Positions 33,021 to 39,888 of a stretch of DNA of 39,888 nucleotides are shown piece by piece. The first letter of the stretch is position 1, and each line of letters opens with the position of its first letter. The DNA lies in the NCBI GenBank assembly GCA_963668435.2, contig CAXXSC010000011.1, positions 1-39,888 on the forward strand, written 5' to 3'. This DNA is from G963668435 sp963668435. Its GTDB lineage: Bacteria > Latescibacterota > Latescibacteria > Latescibacterales > Latescibacteraceae. A model generated the notes under the pieces. It made no database searches. It saw nothing but the letters and a program-made list of their open reading frames with translations, and was not told the DNA's origin. Made by a program: the position numbers and the translations under genes.

Positions 33021-34058
33021 GTGAAAAAGCTCCTCGCGCTTATGATGCCTGTTCTGCTCGCGTTCTCATGCGCGAACACGCCGAAAATCTCCACGGAGAA
33101 AATCCCCGACAATGTCCGCGCGGCCGAGATAAAGGACTTGAAATTCGGCATGTTCATCTGCTGGTCGTTCAGCACATTTTCCGGGCAGGAATGGACACGC
33201 GGCGTCGAGGATGTCGCGTTTTTCCGCGCGACCGGCTGCGACACCGACCAGTGGTGCGAGACCGCGAAAGCCGCCGGAATGAACTACATCCTTTTCCTGA
33301 CCAAGCATCACGACGGGTTCTGTCTCTGGGACACGGACACCACCGATTTCAAGGTCACCAACAGCCCGCTGGGGATCGATGTCCTCGCGAAACTGAGGAA
33401 AAGCTGCGACAAGTACGGTATCAGGCTGGCACTCTATTTCAGCGAGGGCGACTGGACCTGGATCAAGGGGGAGCTCCCCGATGACCCGATGGACACCGCG
33501 AGCCCGAACTGGCGCCTGCCGATCTGGCGAACGGGCCAGGACGCGGCACTTAAGAAGGCGCAGCTTGAGGAGCTCTGCACGCGCTACGGGCCCATCGAGT
33601 TTTTCTGGATGGACCACGCCCAGAGCGACGGCGGTCTTGACCATGTGTCAACCGCGGAATGGGTGCACAGTTTCCAGCCCAACTGTTTCATGGGGTTCAA
33701 CCACGGCGAGCCAGCGGGAAGGCTTTGTCTGCGCGAGATGGGACGGCCCGGTCCGATTGGCGACGCTGCCGCCTCGGTCTACAACAAGGATGCCGAGGCT
33801 GCCTACAAGGGCTATCTCGCCGCCGAGTTCACCTACCCTATCCTGCCGAAACACGAGGGTGGCGCCATGTGGTTCTACTCCCTTCCCAAACACGACAATC
33901 TCTGCCATCCGGCTGAAAAGCTCTATAAGGACTACCTCGGCGCGGTCGAGTACGGCAACATATTCTCGGTCGATGTCGGCCCGAACTACGAGGGCAGGAT
34001 CCGCGATATCGATGTGAAAACGCTGACAGAGGTCGGGAAAATGATCAGGGGAGAGTGA
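33021..34058 (+). CDS. GH29 alpha-L-fucosidase, exported
   Basis: 345 aa. GTG 33021 begins a signal (KKLLALMMPVLLAFSCAN) with a lipobox-like FSC, so a lipoprotein is possible. The catalytic barrel has LKFGMFICWS, MNYILFLTKHHDGFCLWDT (GH29 HHDGF signature) and IEFFWMD, where D198 is the likely nucleophile. GH29 enzymes remove alpha-L-fucose from glycans with retention of configuration. The C-terminal beta-sandwich of larger family members is absent. GAAAGGAC lies 8 nt before the start. Fits a fucan, xyloglucan or mucin diet together with the other secreted genes. Confidence 0.85.
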   Translation: MKKLLALMMPVLLAFSCANTPKISTEKIPDNVRAAEIKDLKFGMFICWSFSTFSGQEWTRGVEDVAFFRATGCDTDQWCETAKAAGMNYILFLTKHHDGFCLWDTDTTDFKVTNSPLGIDVLAKLRKSCDKYGIRLALYFSEGDWTWIKGELPDDPMDTASPNWRLPIWRTGQDAALKKAQLEELCTRYGPIEFFWMDHAQSDGGLDHVSTAEWVHSFQPNCFMGFNHGEPAGRLCLREMGRPGPIGDAAASVYNKDAEAAYKGYLAAEFTYPILPKHEGGAMWFYSLPKHDNLCHPAEKLYKDYLGAVEYGNIFSVDVGPNYEGRIRDIDVKTLTEVGKMIRGE

Positions 34059-34079
34059 AACAGTTTAAAGATTAAGGGG

Positions 34080-34545
34080 AAAAGACGGAAATAGCCACGA
34101 AAAGGCATAAAAAACACAAGGGGAAAACGGTCTGAACAGCTGACCTGTCTCGTTGAAACGCAGTGAAAAAGGATGGCTATGATAAAATGATTTGTATGAT
34201 GAAAAAGCCCTCCCCTCCGGCTTTCGCCGGTGTCCCCCTGAAGAGGGGGGGAAAGCCTGCGGCGCTTTTATGGTGGTGTTTTTCAACGGTGACCCTGCAA
34301 TCCAGCGTTCAGCCACGCAGGGCTGAACAGCGGACCAATCTGCATATCCCTGTCTGACCCCAAAAGGGGCCGCCGCCCCCAGCGTTGTCGACGCAGCGAC
34401 AACAGCGTCACAGCCTGTACACCCCTCTCAGACCCAAAAGTGCCCTCGGCACCTTCCCGAAAGGGATTTGGGGAAGACCGGGAAGTGCCGGTTTTCCCCA
34501 ATGACAAACACTGTTCGACCGGTACGGCCGGGCAGGTTTTCCATC
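34080..34545. repeat. Degraded E and composite C'-D'-C'-D'-A' before the Fic gene
   Basis: Degraded E (34100-34250, with CCACGAAAAGGCAT and a CCGGCTTTCGCCGG hairpin). C': GTTCAGCC/GGCTGAAC. D': GGGGC/GCCCC and GTGCC/GGCAC. C': TTGTCG/CGACAA. A': TTGGGGAA and ACCGG arms as at 32682. Beyond it one forward C hairpin (about 34594-34630) stands alone. Confidence 0.7.
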
Positions 34546-34748
34546 AGCCAGGACAGTTGTCCGGGCTGTTCCGTAAAATCAGTGCAGTCCGTTCAGCGCT
34601 GTGAGGCTGAACGCTGGGTGTTGAGATCAGCAGGAAAATGAAACAGGCCACGGATTCCGCGGATGAATACGGATTGATATTTACCCTTGAATTTCGTAAA
34701 ATATTACTTTACGTTTCAGGAAATATCAACATTATAGGTTAATGTAAA

Positions 34749-35867
34749 GTGAAAGAACGCAATATGCCTGTTCACTACCATTATGGAAAGTTTCCTCCGG
34801 CAAATATCAATTTGCACGAGATTTTTCCTCTCATCGGTCCCGCGACCGCCGAATTGGCACGCTTTGACGGGGTGTTGTCCGCGATTCCCAATGCTTCTGT
34901 TCTTCTAAGCCCCCTGACAACACAAGAGGCCATCCTTTCATCGAAAATTGAAGGCACACAGACAAATTTTGAAGACGTATTGAAATATGAAGAAGAGAGT
35001 GACAGGGCATCATTACCGCCGGAAAAACGAAAAGATATTCATGAGGTCCTCAATTACAGGATCGCTATGTCCCATGCGGTCAAGAGGATGCAGGAATTGC
35101 CGCTTTGCAAGCGGATTATCCGGGAAACACACGCAAAATTGATGGAGGGTGTTCGAGGGCAAAACAAATCTCCCGGCCTTTTCAGAAAAGACCAGAACTG
35201 GATTGGAACTCCCGGATCGACTCTGGAAACGGCCCGGTTCATCCCAATATCTCCTGAACAATTACCGAAAGCCATGGATGATTGGGAGCTTTATATCCAT
35301 ACTGATACCGTTGACCGGCTTGTCCAGATGGCTGTTCTGCATGCCGAATTCGAGGCACTTCATCCTTTTGCCGATGGCAATGGACGGCTCGGGAGAATGT
35401 GTATTCCGCTGTTTATGTATCATATTGGATTGATAAATCAGCCGATGTTCTATATTAGCGCCTATTTTGAGGCCCATGACAGAGAATACAGGAACAGGCT
35501 TTTAAAGGTCTCGGAGGAAGAAGACTGGACAGGTTGGTGTGTCTTTTTCCTGGATGCTGTTAAAGAACAGGCCAGAAACAATCTTATCAAGGCAAAAAAC
35601 ATTCTCGAACTGTATGAGTCGAAAAAAGCAGAATTCCTTGATTTGACTCACTCCCAATACGCCATATATGCGTTGGATTTTATTTTCAGCTATCCGGTTT
35701 TCTCCAGCACCCGCTTCACTCATCAAGAAGAAATACCACATCCCACTGCCCGGAAAATAATCCGTCAACTGAAAGATAACGATTTAATCCGGGAAATCAG
35801 CCCCTCTCGCGGAAGGCTGTCCGCATGGTATATTTTCCCGGAGCTTGTCAGGATAACGGAAACATGA
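34749..35867 (+). CDS. Fic-domain protein (AMP-transferase type) with winged-helix C-terminus
   Basis: 372 aa. The Fic motif HPFADGNGRLGR starts at H205. An N-terminal inhibitory motif (S64 to G69, SSKIEG) matches the S-x-x-x-E-G brake of class II Fic proteins. The N-terminal Fic_N region begins YGKFPPANINL. The C-terminus (TARKIIRQLKDNDLIREISP) is a winged helix as in many Fic proteins. The enzyme adds AMP (or another nucleotide) to target proteins and is restrained by its own inhibitory helix. No antitoxin gene is adjacent. GTG 34749 or ATG 34764 may be the start; neither has a strong ribosome site. Confidence 0.85.
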   Translation: MKERNMPVHYHYGKFPPANINLHEIFPLIGPATAELARFDGVLSAIPNASVLLSPLTTQEAILSSKIEGTQTNFEDVLKYEEESDRASLPPEKRKDIHEVLNYRIAMSHAVKRMQELPLCKRIIRETHAKLMEGVRGQNKSPGLFRKDQNWIGTPGSTLETARFIPISPEQLPKAMDDWELYIHTDTVDRLVQMAVLHAEFEALHPFADGNGRLGRMCIPLFMYHIGLINQPMFYISAYFEAHDREYRNRLLKVSEEEDWTGWCVFFLDAVKEQARNNLIKAKNILELYESKKAEFLDLTHSQYAIYALDFIFSYPVFSSTRFTHQEEIPHPTARKIIRQLKDNDLIREISPSRGRLSAWYIFPELVRITET

Positions 35868-36224
35868 TTGTCGATAACAGAATAGCGGCAACCGCCATTG
35901 TTGTTACTGGCGCGCTGCTTCGGTAGCAACAAAAAGCTTTGCTGCTACTTTGCAAGCAACAATCAGCATTCCTGACACAGAATCAAGGTGAGATAGACAG
36001 TGCTGTCCGGTTAAAATACGATGATAGAGAAAACACGATTCTTCTCCAGCGCTTTTTTCGGAACTCACCCTCCAACGCCCTTTCTTTGAAAGAGCGGCGA
36101 GCGATCCGTAAACACTGTATTTACAGGCGTTCTCGTATTTTACACATCATTATAACCGGACAGTATTGATATGATAGAATAAGAAAAACATGGCGGCAGT
36201 TCAGGTATATAGCTGATCTCACAA
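35868..36224. other. Intergenic DNA with an inverted TGTCCGGTTA pair
   Basis: CTGTCCGGTTA (36003-36013) and its inverse TAACCGGACAG (36152-36162) face each other about 140 bp apart. The core TGTCCGGTTA is also part of the end of the insertion sequence at 21793. Between them lies a degraded CCCTTTCTTT/AAAGAG module like that at 25100. This may be an inverted-repeat element (MITE-like) or only composite repeats. No gene. Confidence 0.4.
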
Positions 36225-36480
36225 TCCAGCGTTCAGCCACGCAGGGCTGAACAGCGGACCAATCTGCATATCCCTGTCTGACCCCAAAAGGGGCCGCCGC
36301 CCCAAGCGTTCGGCGGCGAAACGCCGTACAGCGGCTCATTCAGCACAATCCATCCGGCATGCCGTGCCGGATATAAAAAGTGCCCTCGGCACCTTGCGGA
36401 GGGGTTTCAGGGGAACCAACAAGTGTTGGTGTCCCTGATGACGAACACTGTTCGACCGGAACGGTCGGGCAGATCAGTTT
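36225..36480. repeat. Left repeat composite C'-D'-C'-D'-A' before the SGNH gene
   Basis: C': GTTCAGCC/GGCTGAAC. D': GGGGC/GCCCC. C': TTCGGCG region (one-sided match to CGCCG). D': GTGCC/GGCAC. A': CAGGG and ACCAAC pairing with GTTGGT and CCCTG (about 36407-36440), then a CGACCGG/CGGTCG hairpin. It is nearly identical in its first part to 34295-34375. Confidence 0.7.
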
Positions 36481-36543
36481 ACACGTCATTCAGTTGATAA
36501 CATATAGTATAAATAAACATATACATCAAAACAGGGAGCACCC

Positions 36544-37572
36544 ATGAAACGCAGCACGATTCTCGCAGCAGTCACAACGCTTGTCACCGCATTCGCCGCT
36601 GTGGCAGCGGCCGAAGAGGCCAAAATGGTCGTTATCGGCGATTCCACAGTACAGACCTATGAGGCCGACCGCGAGGTGCGCGGCTGGGGGCAGTACATCG
36701 ACGAGTATTTCGACAATGAGCTCGAGACAGTCAATCTCGCCATGAGCGGGCGAAGCACCAAGACATTCATCGAGGAGGGCCGCTGGGAGAGGGCGCGCGC
36801 CCAGAAAGGCGATTACATCCTTATCCAGTTCGGGCACAACGACTCGCACGCGCCCGAGAGGCCGGAATCGACTGATGCCGCCACCGATTACAGCGACAAT
36901 CTCCGCCGCTATGTCCGCGAGGCACGTGCCGATGGCGCCGTTCCCGTGCTGATCACGCCCATGCACCGCCGCCTGTTCAAAGAGGGCATCGTCACGCAGG
37001 AGCTCAAGCCCTATGCCGATGCCATGAAAGCTGTCGCCGGGGAAATGCAGACGCCCCTGATCGACCTTCACGCCATGACCGGCGCGCTCCTCTCCGGACG
37101 TGGTGACAATGCCGCCGAGGAGATTTATGTCAGCGCCAAGGACCGCACCCATTTCGGAGAACGCGGAGCCCGTCTGATGGCATGGCTTGTTGCGGACGGT
37201 GTCAGGCGCAATGTTCCGGGACTTGCCGCCCACCTAAAACCCGGCGCGGGAAAGGTTTACCGCCATGTGGTGCTTTTCGGCTTCAAGGAGGATGCCACGA
37301 TCGCCCAGATCGGCGATGTCGAGGAGGCATTCGAGGAACTTCCGGACAAAATCCCGTCGATCCTCTCGTTCGAATGGGGGACCAATGTCAGCCCGGAAAA
37401 CGCTGCCCGCGGCTATTCACACTGTTATTTCCTCACGTTCCTCAACGAGGCCGGGCGCGACATCTACCTTCCGCACCCCGACCACAAGGCGTTCGGCAAG
37501 ACGCTCCGTACCTGCATGAGCCAGGTGCTCGTGATCGACTACTGGACCCCGATGGAAACATTCAACTTCTGA
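36544..37572 (+). CDS. SGNH acetylesterase (CE12-like) fused to a C-terminal Dabb domain
   Basis: 342 aa. The signal is ILAAVTTLVTAFAAVAA. The SGNH hydrolase blocks are clear: VVIGDSTVQ (S34), LAMSGRSTKTF, ILIQFGHND and KDRTHFGERGA (D200, H203), as in rhamnogalacturonan acetylesterases, which remove acetyl groups from pectin. Residues about 240-335 (YRHVVLFGFKEDATIAQIGD, YSHCYFLTFLNEAGRDIY, HPDHKAFGKTL) are a Dabb (stress-responsive A/B barrel) domain. The fusion is unusual; Dabb may help dimerise or bind the substrate. AGGGAGC lies 4-8 nt before the ATG. Bracketed by repeat composites. Confidence 0.8.
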   Translation: MKRSTILAAVTTLVTAFAAVAAAEEAKMVVIGDSTVQTYEADREVRGWGQYIDEYFDNELETVNLAMSGRSTKTFIEEGRWERARAQKGDYILIQFGHNDSHAPERPESTDAATDYSDNLRRYVREARADGAVPVLITPMHRRLFKEGIVTQELKPYADAMKAVAGEMQTPLIDLHAMTGALLSGRGDNAAEEIYVSAKDRTHFGERGARLMAWLVADGVRRNVPGLAAHLKPGAGKVYRHVVLFGFKEDATIAQIGDVEEAFEELPDKIPSILSFEWGTNVSPENAARGYSHCYFLTFLNEAGRDIYLPHPDHKAFGKTLRTCMSQVLVIDYWTPMETFNF

Positions 37573-37574
37573 GC

Positions 37575-37770
37575 GGCATCGGGGTCGGCGGACCCTTTAT
37601 ATTTCTGAGGTGGATGATGCAGAATGAATCGCTGTTCAGCCCTGCGAGGCTGAACGCTGGATTGTGGGATCAGAGTCGGCGGACCCTTTATGTTTCTGCA
37701 AGGGTTGTGTGGATTGATACGCTGTTCGGCTCTACGATGCCGAACGCTGGGTGGTGAGATCAGCGGAAAG
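37575..37770. repeat. Right repeat composite D-C-D-C after the SGNH gene
   Basis: D: GGGTC/GACCC twice, each followed by CTTTATATTTCTG or a close form. C: TTCAGC/GCTGAA and TTCGGC/GCCGAA, each ending in AACGCTGG and GATCAG. The first hairpin starts within 15 bp of the stop codon and may act as its terminator. Confidence 0.75.
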
Positions 37771-37839
37771 ACAATCAACGCAAAGGCGCGGAAAAAAGGT
37801 AGTTCAAGGTTCAAAGATTTAGGATCAAAGAGAAAAGAA

Positions 37840-37874
37840 GCCCCCTTCCTGTCACGGAGTGACAGGAAGGGGGC
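37840..37874. terminator. Perfect 15-bp hairpin
   Basis: GCCCCCTTCCTGTCA pairs completely with TGACAGGAAGGGGGC around the loop CGGAG. A short A-rich stretch lies on both sides but there is no good T run. It may be a repeat remnant, a transcription barrier or an RNA-stabilising element. The rest of 37875-38030 shows nothing recognisable. Confidence 0.45.
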
Positions 37875-38029
37875 CGGAAAAAACATACTATACCCCGGAG
37901 TAAACTCCGAGGAATTCTCTTGAATGAATTGCCCCGCAGCAAGCTTCGGGAAATTAGACCCTAAGAGATTAAATGAAAACAGAATTCACCCCTGCGCATA
38001 TAAGCCATTGATATAACAAATGCATGCAG

Positions 38030-38245
38030 GCACTTCCCCCTCTCTTTGAAAGAGAGGGGGCCAGGGGGTGAGTTTATCACGCTGGCCCGCCACCCAGCGT
38101 TTCAATCTGCACAGCCCCATCCGGCATGCAGTGCCGGATATAAAAAGTGCCCTCGGCACCTTGCGGAGGGGGTTTGGGGGAACCAATAAGCGTTGGTGCC
38201 CCCAATGACAAACACTGTCCGGTCGCAAGACCGGGCAGCTCAGTC
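38030..38245. repeat. CCCCCTCTC hairpin and composite C'-D'-A' before the kinase gene
   Basis: CCCCCTCTCTTT/AAAGAGAGGGGG (38036-38063), a shortened C', a GTGCC/GGCAC D' and A' with TTGGGGG and ACCAA pairing with TTGGT and CCCCCAA (about 38170-38203), then TGTCCGGTC/GACCGG. After it (38246-38310) short CAGTCAGTTC-type direct repeats are seen. Confidence 0.65.
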
Positions 38246-38400
38246 CAGTCAGTTCGTCAGTTTTCAGTTCGTCGGCTCAGTCCAGTCAGTTCCAATCAGT
38301 TTCAGCCTGTTTCAATCACTCCGGCAGGCGCCTGCGGACACTTCTTGTATTTCCGGCGTATATGTAGTATTTTAGCACAGCCGGGCGGGTAAAACGACAC

Positions 38401-39888
38401 ATGGCCGCGCCGGAACATCCACTACCTCACCCTACGGGTACCGCCATGCCGCAGAAACCCTTGACTCCGAACGACGATAACGAGAACGAAGGTCTCAACC
38501 TCCAGATACTGGGCGACACACTCCCTGAAATCCTTGTCCTGCCCGAGATCAGTTTCGAGCTCGACCGGAGCGGCGCAATTGTCAGGATGAACGCCACCGC
38601 GGCCGAGGTCACCGGCTACGGCGAGCCTGATATCGCGAAAGGGTTCACTATCTACGATATCACGCCCGAACACTGTCACGAGGCCATCTCCGCGGCGCTG
38701 GGGAATATTGTAAAAGGCGGCAGGATCGACGGTCGTGAGTACGAGCTTAAGCTTGCGGACGGCCGCACTATCCCGGTGCTTGTTTCGGCGGGGCTGACAA
38801 ATGTGGAGGGAGCCCGTCATATCACGTTTTCCGCGATGGACCTGACCGACCACAAGGAAACGGAAAAAGAGCTTATCATACTCGAAAAACTGCGCGCGCT
38901 GGGCGAACTGGCCGGCGGCGTGGTCCACGATTTCAATAATATACTCGGCATTATCCTCGGCTACATCCACCTTCACAACAAGGAATGCACCCGCAACGGC
39001 GGCGACTGCGAGGTCCTGATGTCCAAGATCGGTGCGGCGGCGCGGGACGGGCTCGATATTGTGAAACGCCTTCAGCACTACACGCAGGTGAACGTGGATA
39101 TCCAGCGCGAGAACATCGACCTCAACTCGGTCATTGAGGAGGCCATAGACCAGGTCAAAAGCCGTTACAGCGAGGAGGCACCGCTCGACAAACGCATCAT
39201 TTTCACTGTCACGCGCGGCGGGATACAGCCGGTTTACGCCAATCGGGGCGAGATACTGGAGATCATTGTCAACCTGCTGAATAACGCGGTCGAGGCGATA
39301 CGTTTCAAGGGCTACATCAGTATCGCCACCGAGGAGGAACACGCTTTTGTCCGCCTCACCATCGAGGACAGCGGCACCGGCATGAGCGAGGAGGTCCGCG
39401 AGCGGGTTTTCGAACCGTTTTTCACCACAAAAGAGCGTCGCGGCACCGGCCTCGGCATGAGCGTGCTTTTCGGCATAATCAACCGCATGGGCGGCTCCAT
39501 CGAGATCGATTCGAACCTCGGTGTTGGCAGCACTGTCCGCGTCTTCCTTCCGGTCTCGAAACATCCCGAGAGCGATCCCTCGATGATACTATCAGCGCCC
39601 GAACCGCAACAGAGGCCCGGCTCCACGGACATCCTCGTTGTGGATGATGAGCGTAATATCTGCGAAATCCTCTTCGAATTCCTCAGCGCCGAGGGCTACT
39701 CGGTCACCACCGCCTCCGATGCGGAAACGGCGCTGGCCCTGCTCCACGCCCGTCATTTCGGCATCGTGATCACCGACCTGTTCATGCCCGGCATGACCGG
39801 ATGGGATATGGCCCACGAGATTCGCGAGGAGCACCCCGACATCCGAATAATCCTGCTCTCCGGCTGGAGTGCGGAATACCACGAAAAA
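38401..39888 (+). CDS. PAS-histidine kinase-receiver hybrid (partial)
   Basis: At least 496 aa, open to the right edge. A PAS domain covers about residues 40-155 (FELDRSGAIVRMNATAAEVT). The HisKA domain has phospho-accepting H176 in GGVVHDFNNILGIILG. The HATPase domain has LLNNAVEAI (N box), DSGTGMSEE (G1), FEPFFTTK (F) and GTGLGMSVLFG (G2). After a short linker a receiver domain follows (ILVVDDERNI) with phospho-site D459 in VITDLFMPGMTG. No membrane segment is seen, so it senses a cytoplasmic signal. The start may be ATG 38401 or in-frame ATG 38446; neither has a strong ribosome site. Confidence 0.85.
   Translation, partial: MAAPEHPLPHPTGTAMPQKPLTPNDDNENEGLNLQILGDTLPEILVLPEISFELDRSGAIVRMNATAAEVTGYGEPDIAKGFTIYDITPEHCHEAISAALGNIVKGGRIDGREYELKLADGRTIPVLVSAGLTNVEGARHITFSAMDLTDHKETEKELIILEKLRALGELAGGVVHDFNNILGIILGYIHLHNKECTRNGGDCEVLMSKIGAAARDGLDIVKRLQHYTQVNVDIQRENIDLNSVIEEAIDQVKSRYSEEAPLDKRIIFTVTRGGIQPVYANRGEILEIIVNLLNNAVEAIRFKGYISIATEEEHAFVRLTIEDSGTGMSEEVRERVFEPFFTTKERRGTGLGMSVLFGIINRMGGSIEIDSNLGVGSTVRVFLPVSKHPESDPSMILSAPEPQQRPGSTDILVVDDERNICEILFEFLSAEGYSVTTASDAETALALLHARHFGIVITDLFMPGMTGWDMAHEIREEHPDIRIILLSGWSAEYHEK

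Noticed and set aside
38422..39564. 380-aa antisense frame
   Set aside because: Shadow of the PAS-kinase-receiver gene.

Overview
The window looks like a piece of a free-living, polysaccharide-degrading bacterium, probably from the FCB superphylum or a neighbouring candidate phylum. This is inferred from secreted carbohydrate-active genes (GH29 fucosidase, BNR-repeat protein, SGNH acetylesterase, parallel beta-helix proteins with an FNPST-type C-terminal sorting-like domain), a TolC channel, a Tat-exported ThuA protein and very repeat-rich intergenic DNA. No rRNA, tRNA or CRISPR array was seen. The window opens with the end-truncated fragment of a high-GC FAD/NAD oxidoreductase whose join to the rest looks abrupt (about 440-480).

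The most distinctive region is 821-11044. It is an integrated tailless DNA virus of about 10.2 kb, the size class of corticovirus PM2. All its genes run leftward, from a winged-helix protein (10615-10902) with four 22-bp iteron-like palindromes beside it, through small zinc-ribbon, membrane and PAPS-reductase-like proteins, a HerA/FtsK-type packaging ATPase (7116-7766), a likely double-jelly-roll major capsid protein (5771-6783), small membrane proteins, a membrane-anchored lytic transglycosylase (2506-2967) and a possible receptor-binding protein (1782-2318), to a ribbon-helix-helix protein and a tiny arginine-rich protein. A terminator (1010-1044) closes the unit. The element is bounded by a 21-bp direct repeat. 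The rebuilt empty site has the layout and sequence of a bacterial dif site, and no integrase is encoded, so integration by host XerC/XerD is the natural reading. Three structural genes carry five single-base frameshifts, all of the same sign, and a fourth carries an in-frame TGA.

From 11045 to the right edge the DNA is host chromosome: a GAF/histidine-kinase-like protein without an ATPase domain, an SSS sodium:solute symporter with a 50-aa membrane partner, DprA, a CoA-disulfide reductase-rhodanese fusion, ThuA, an acyl-ACP thioesterase, an IS4-family insertion sequence with its 9-bp target duplication, a BNR protein, two near-twin beta-helix proteins on either side of a TolC gene, a carboxypeptidase-regulatory-like protein, GH29, a Fic AMP-transferase, an SGNH-Dabb fusion and a PAS-kinase-receiver hybrid that runs off the edge.

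From about 15.8 kb onward most long spacers are filled by the same small set of repeat modules, here named A, C, D, E and F. A, C and D are hairpins whose stems change sequence between copies while keeping base pairing. Around many genes the modules are arranged as mirror images (E-F-C'-D'-A'-gene-A-D-C-F'-E'), with A nearest the gene. This covarying, gene-bracketing repeat system and the dif-integrated tailless virus are the two observations most worth following up.
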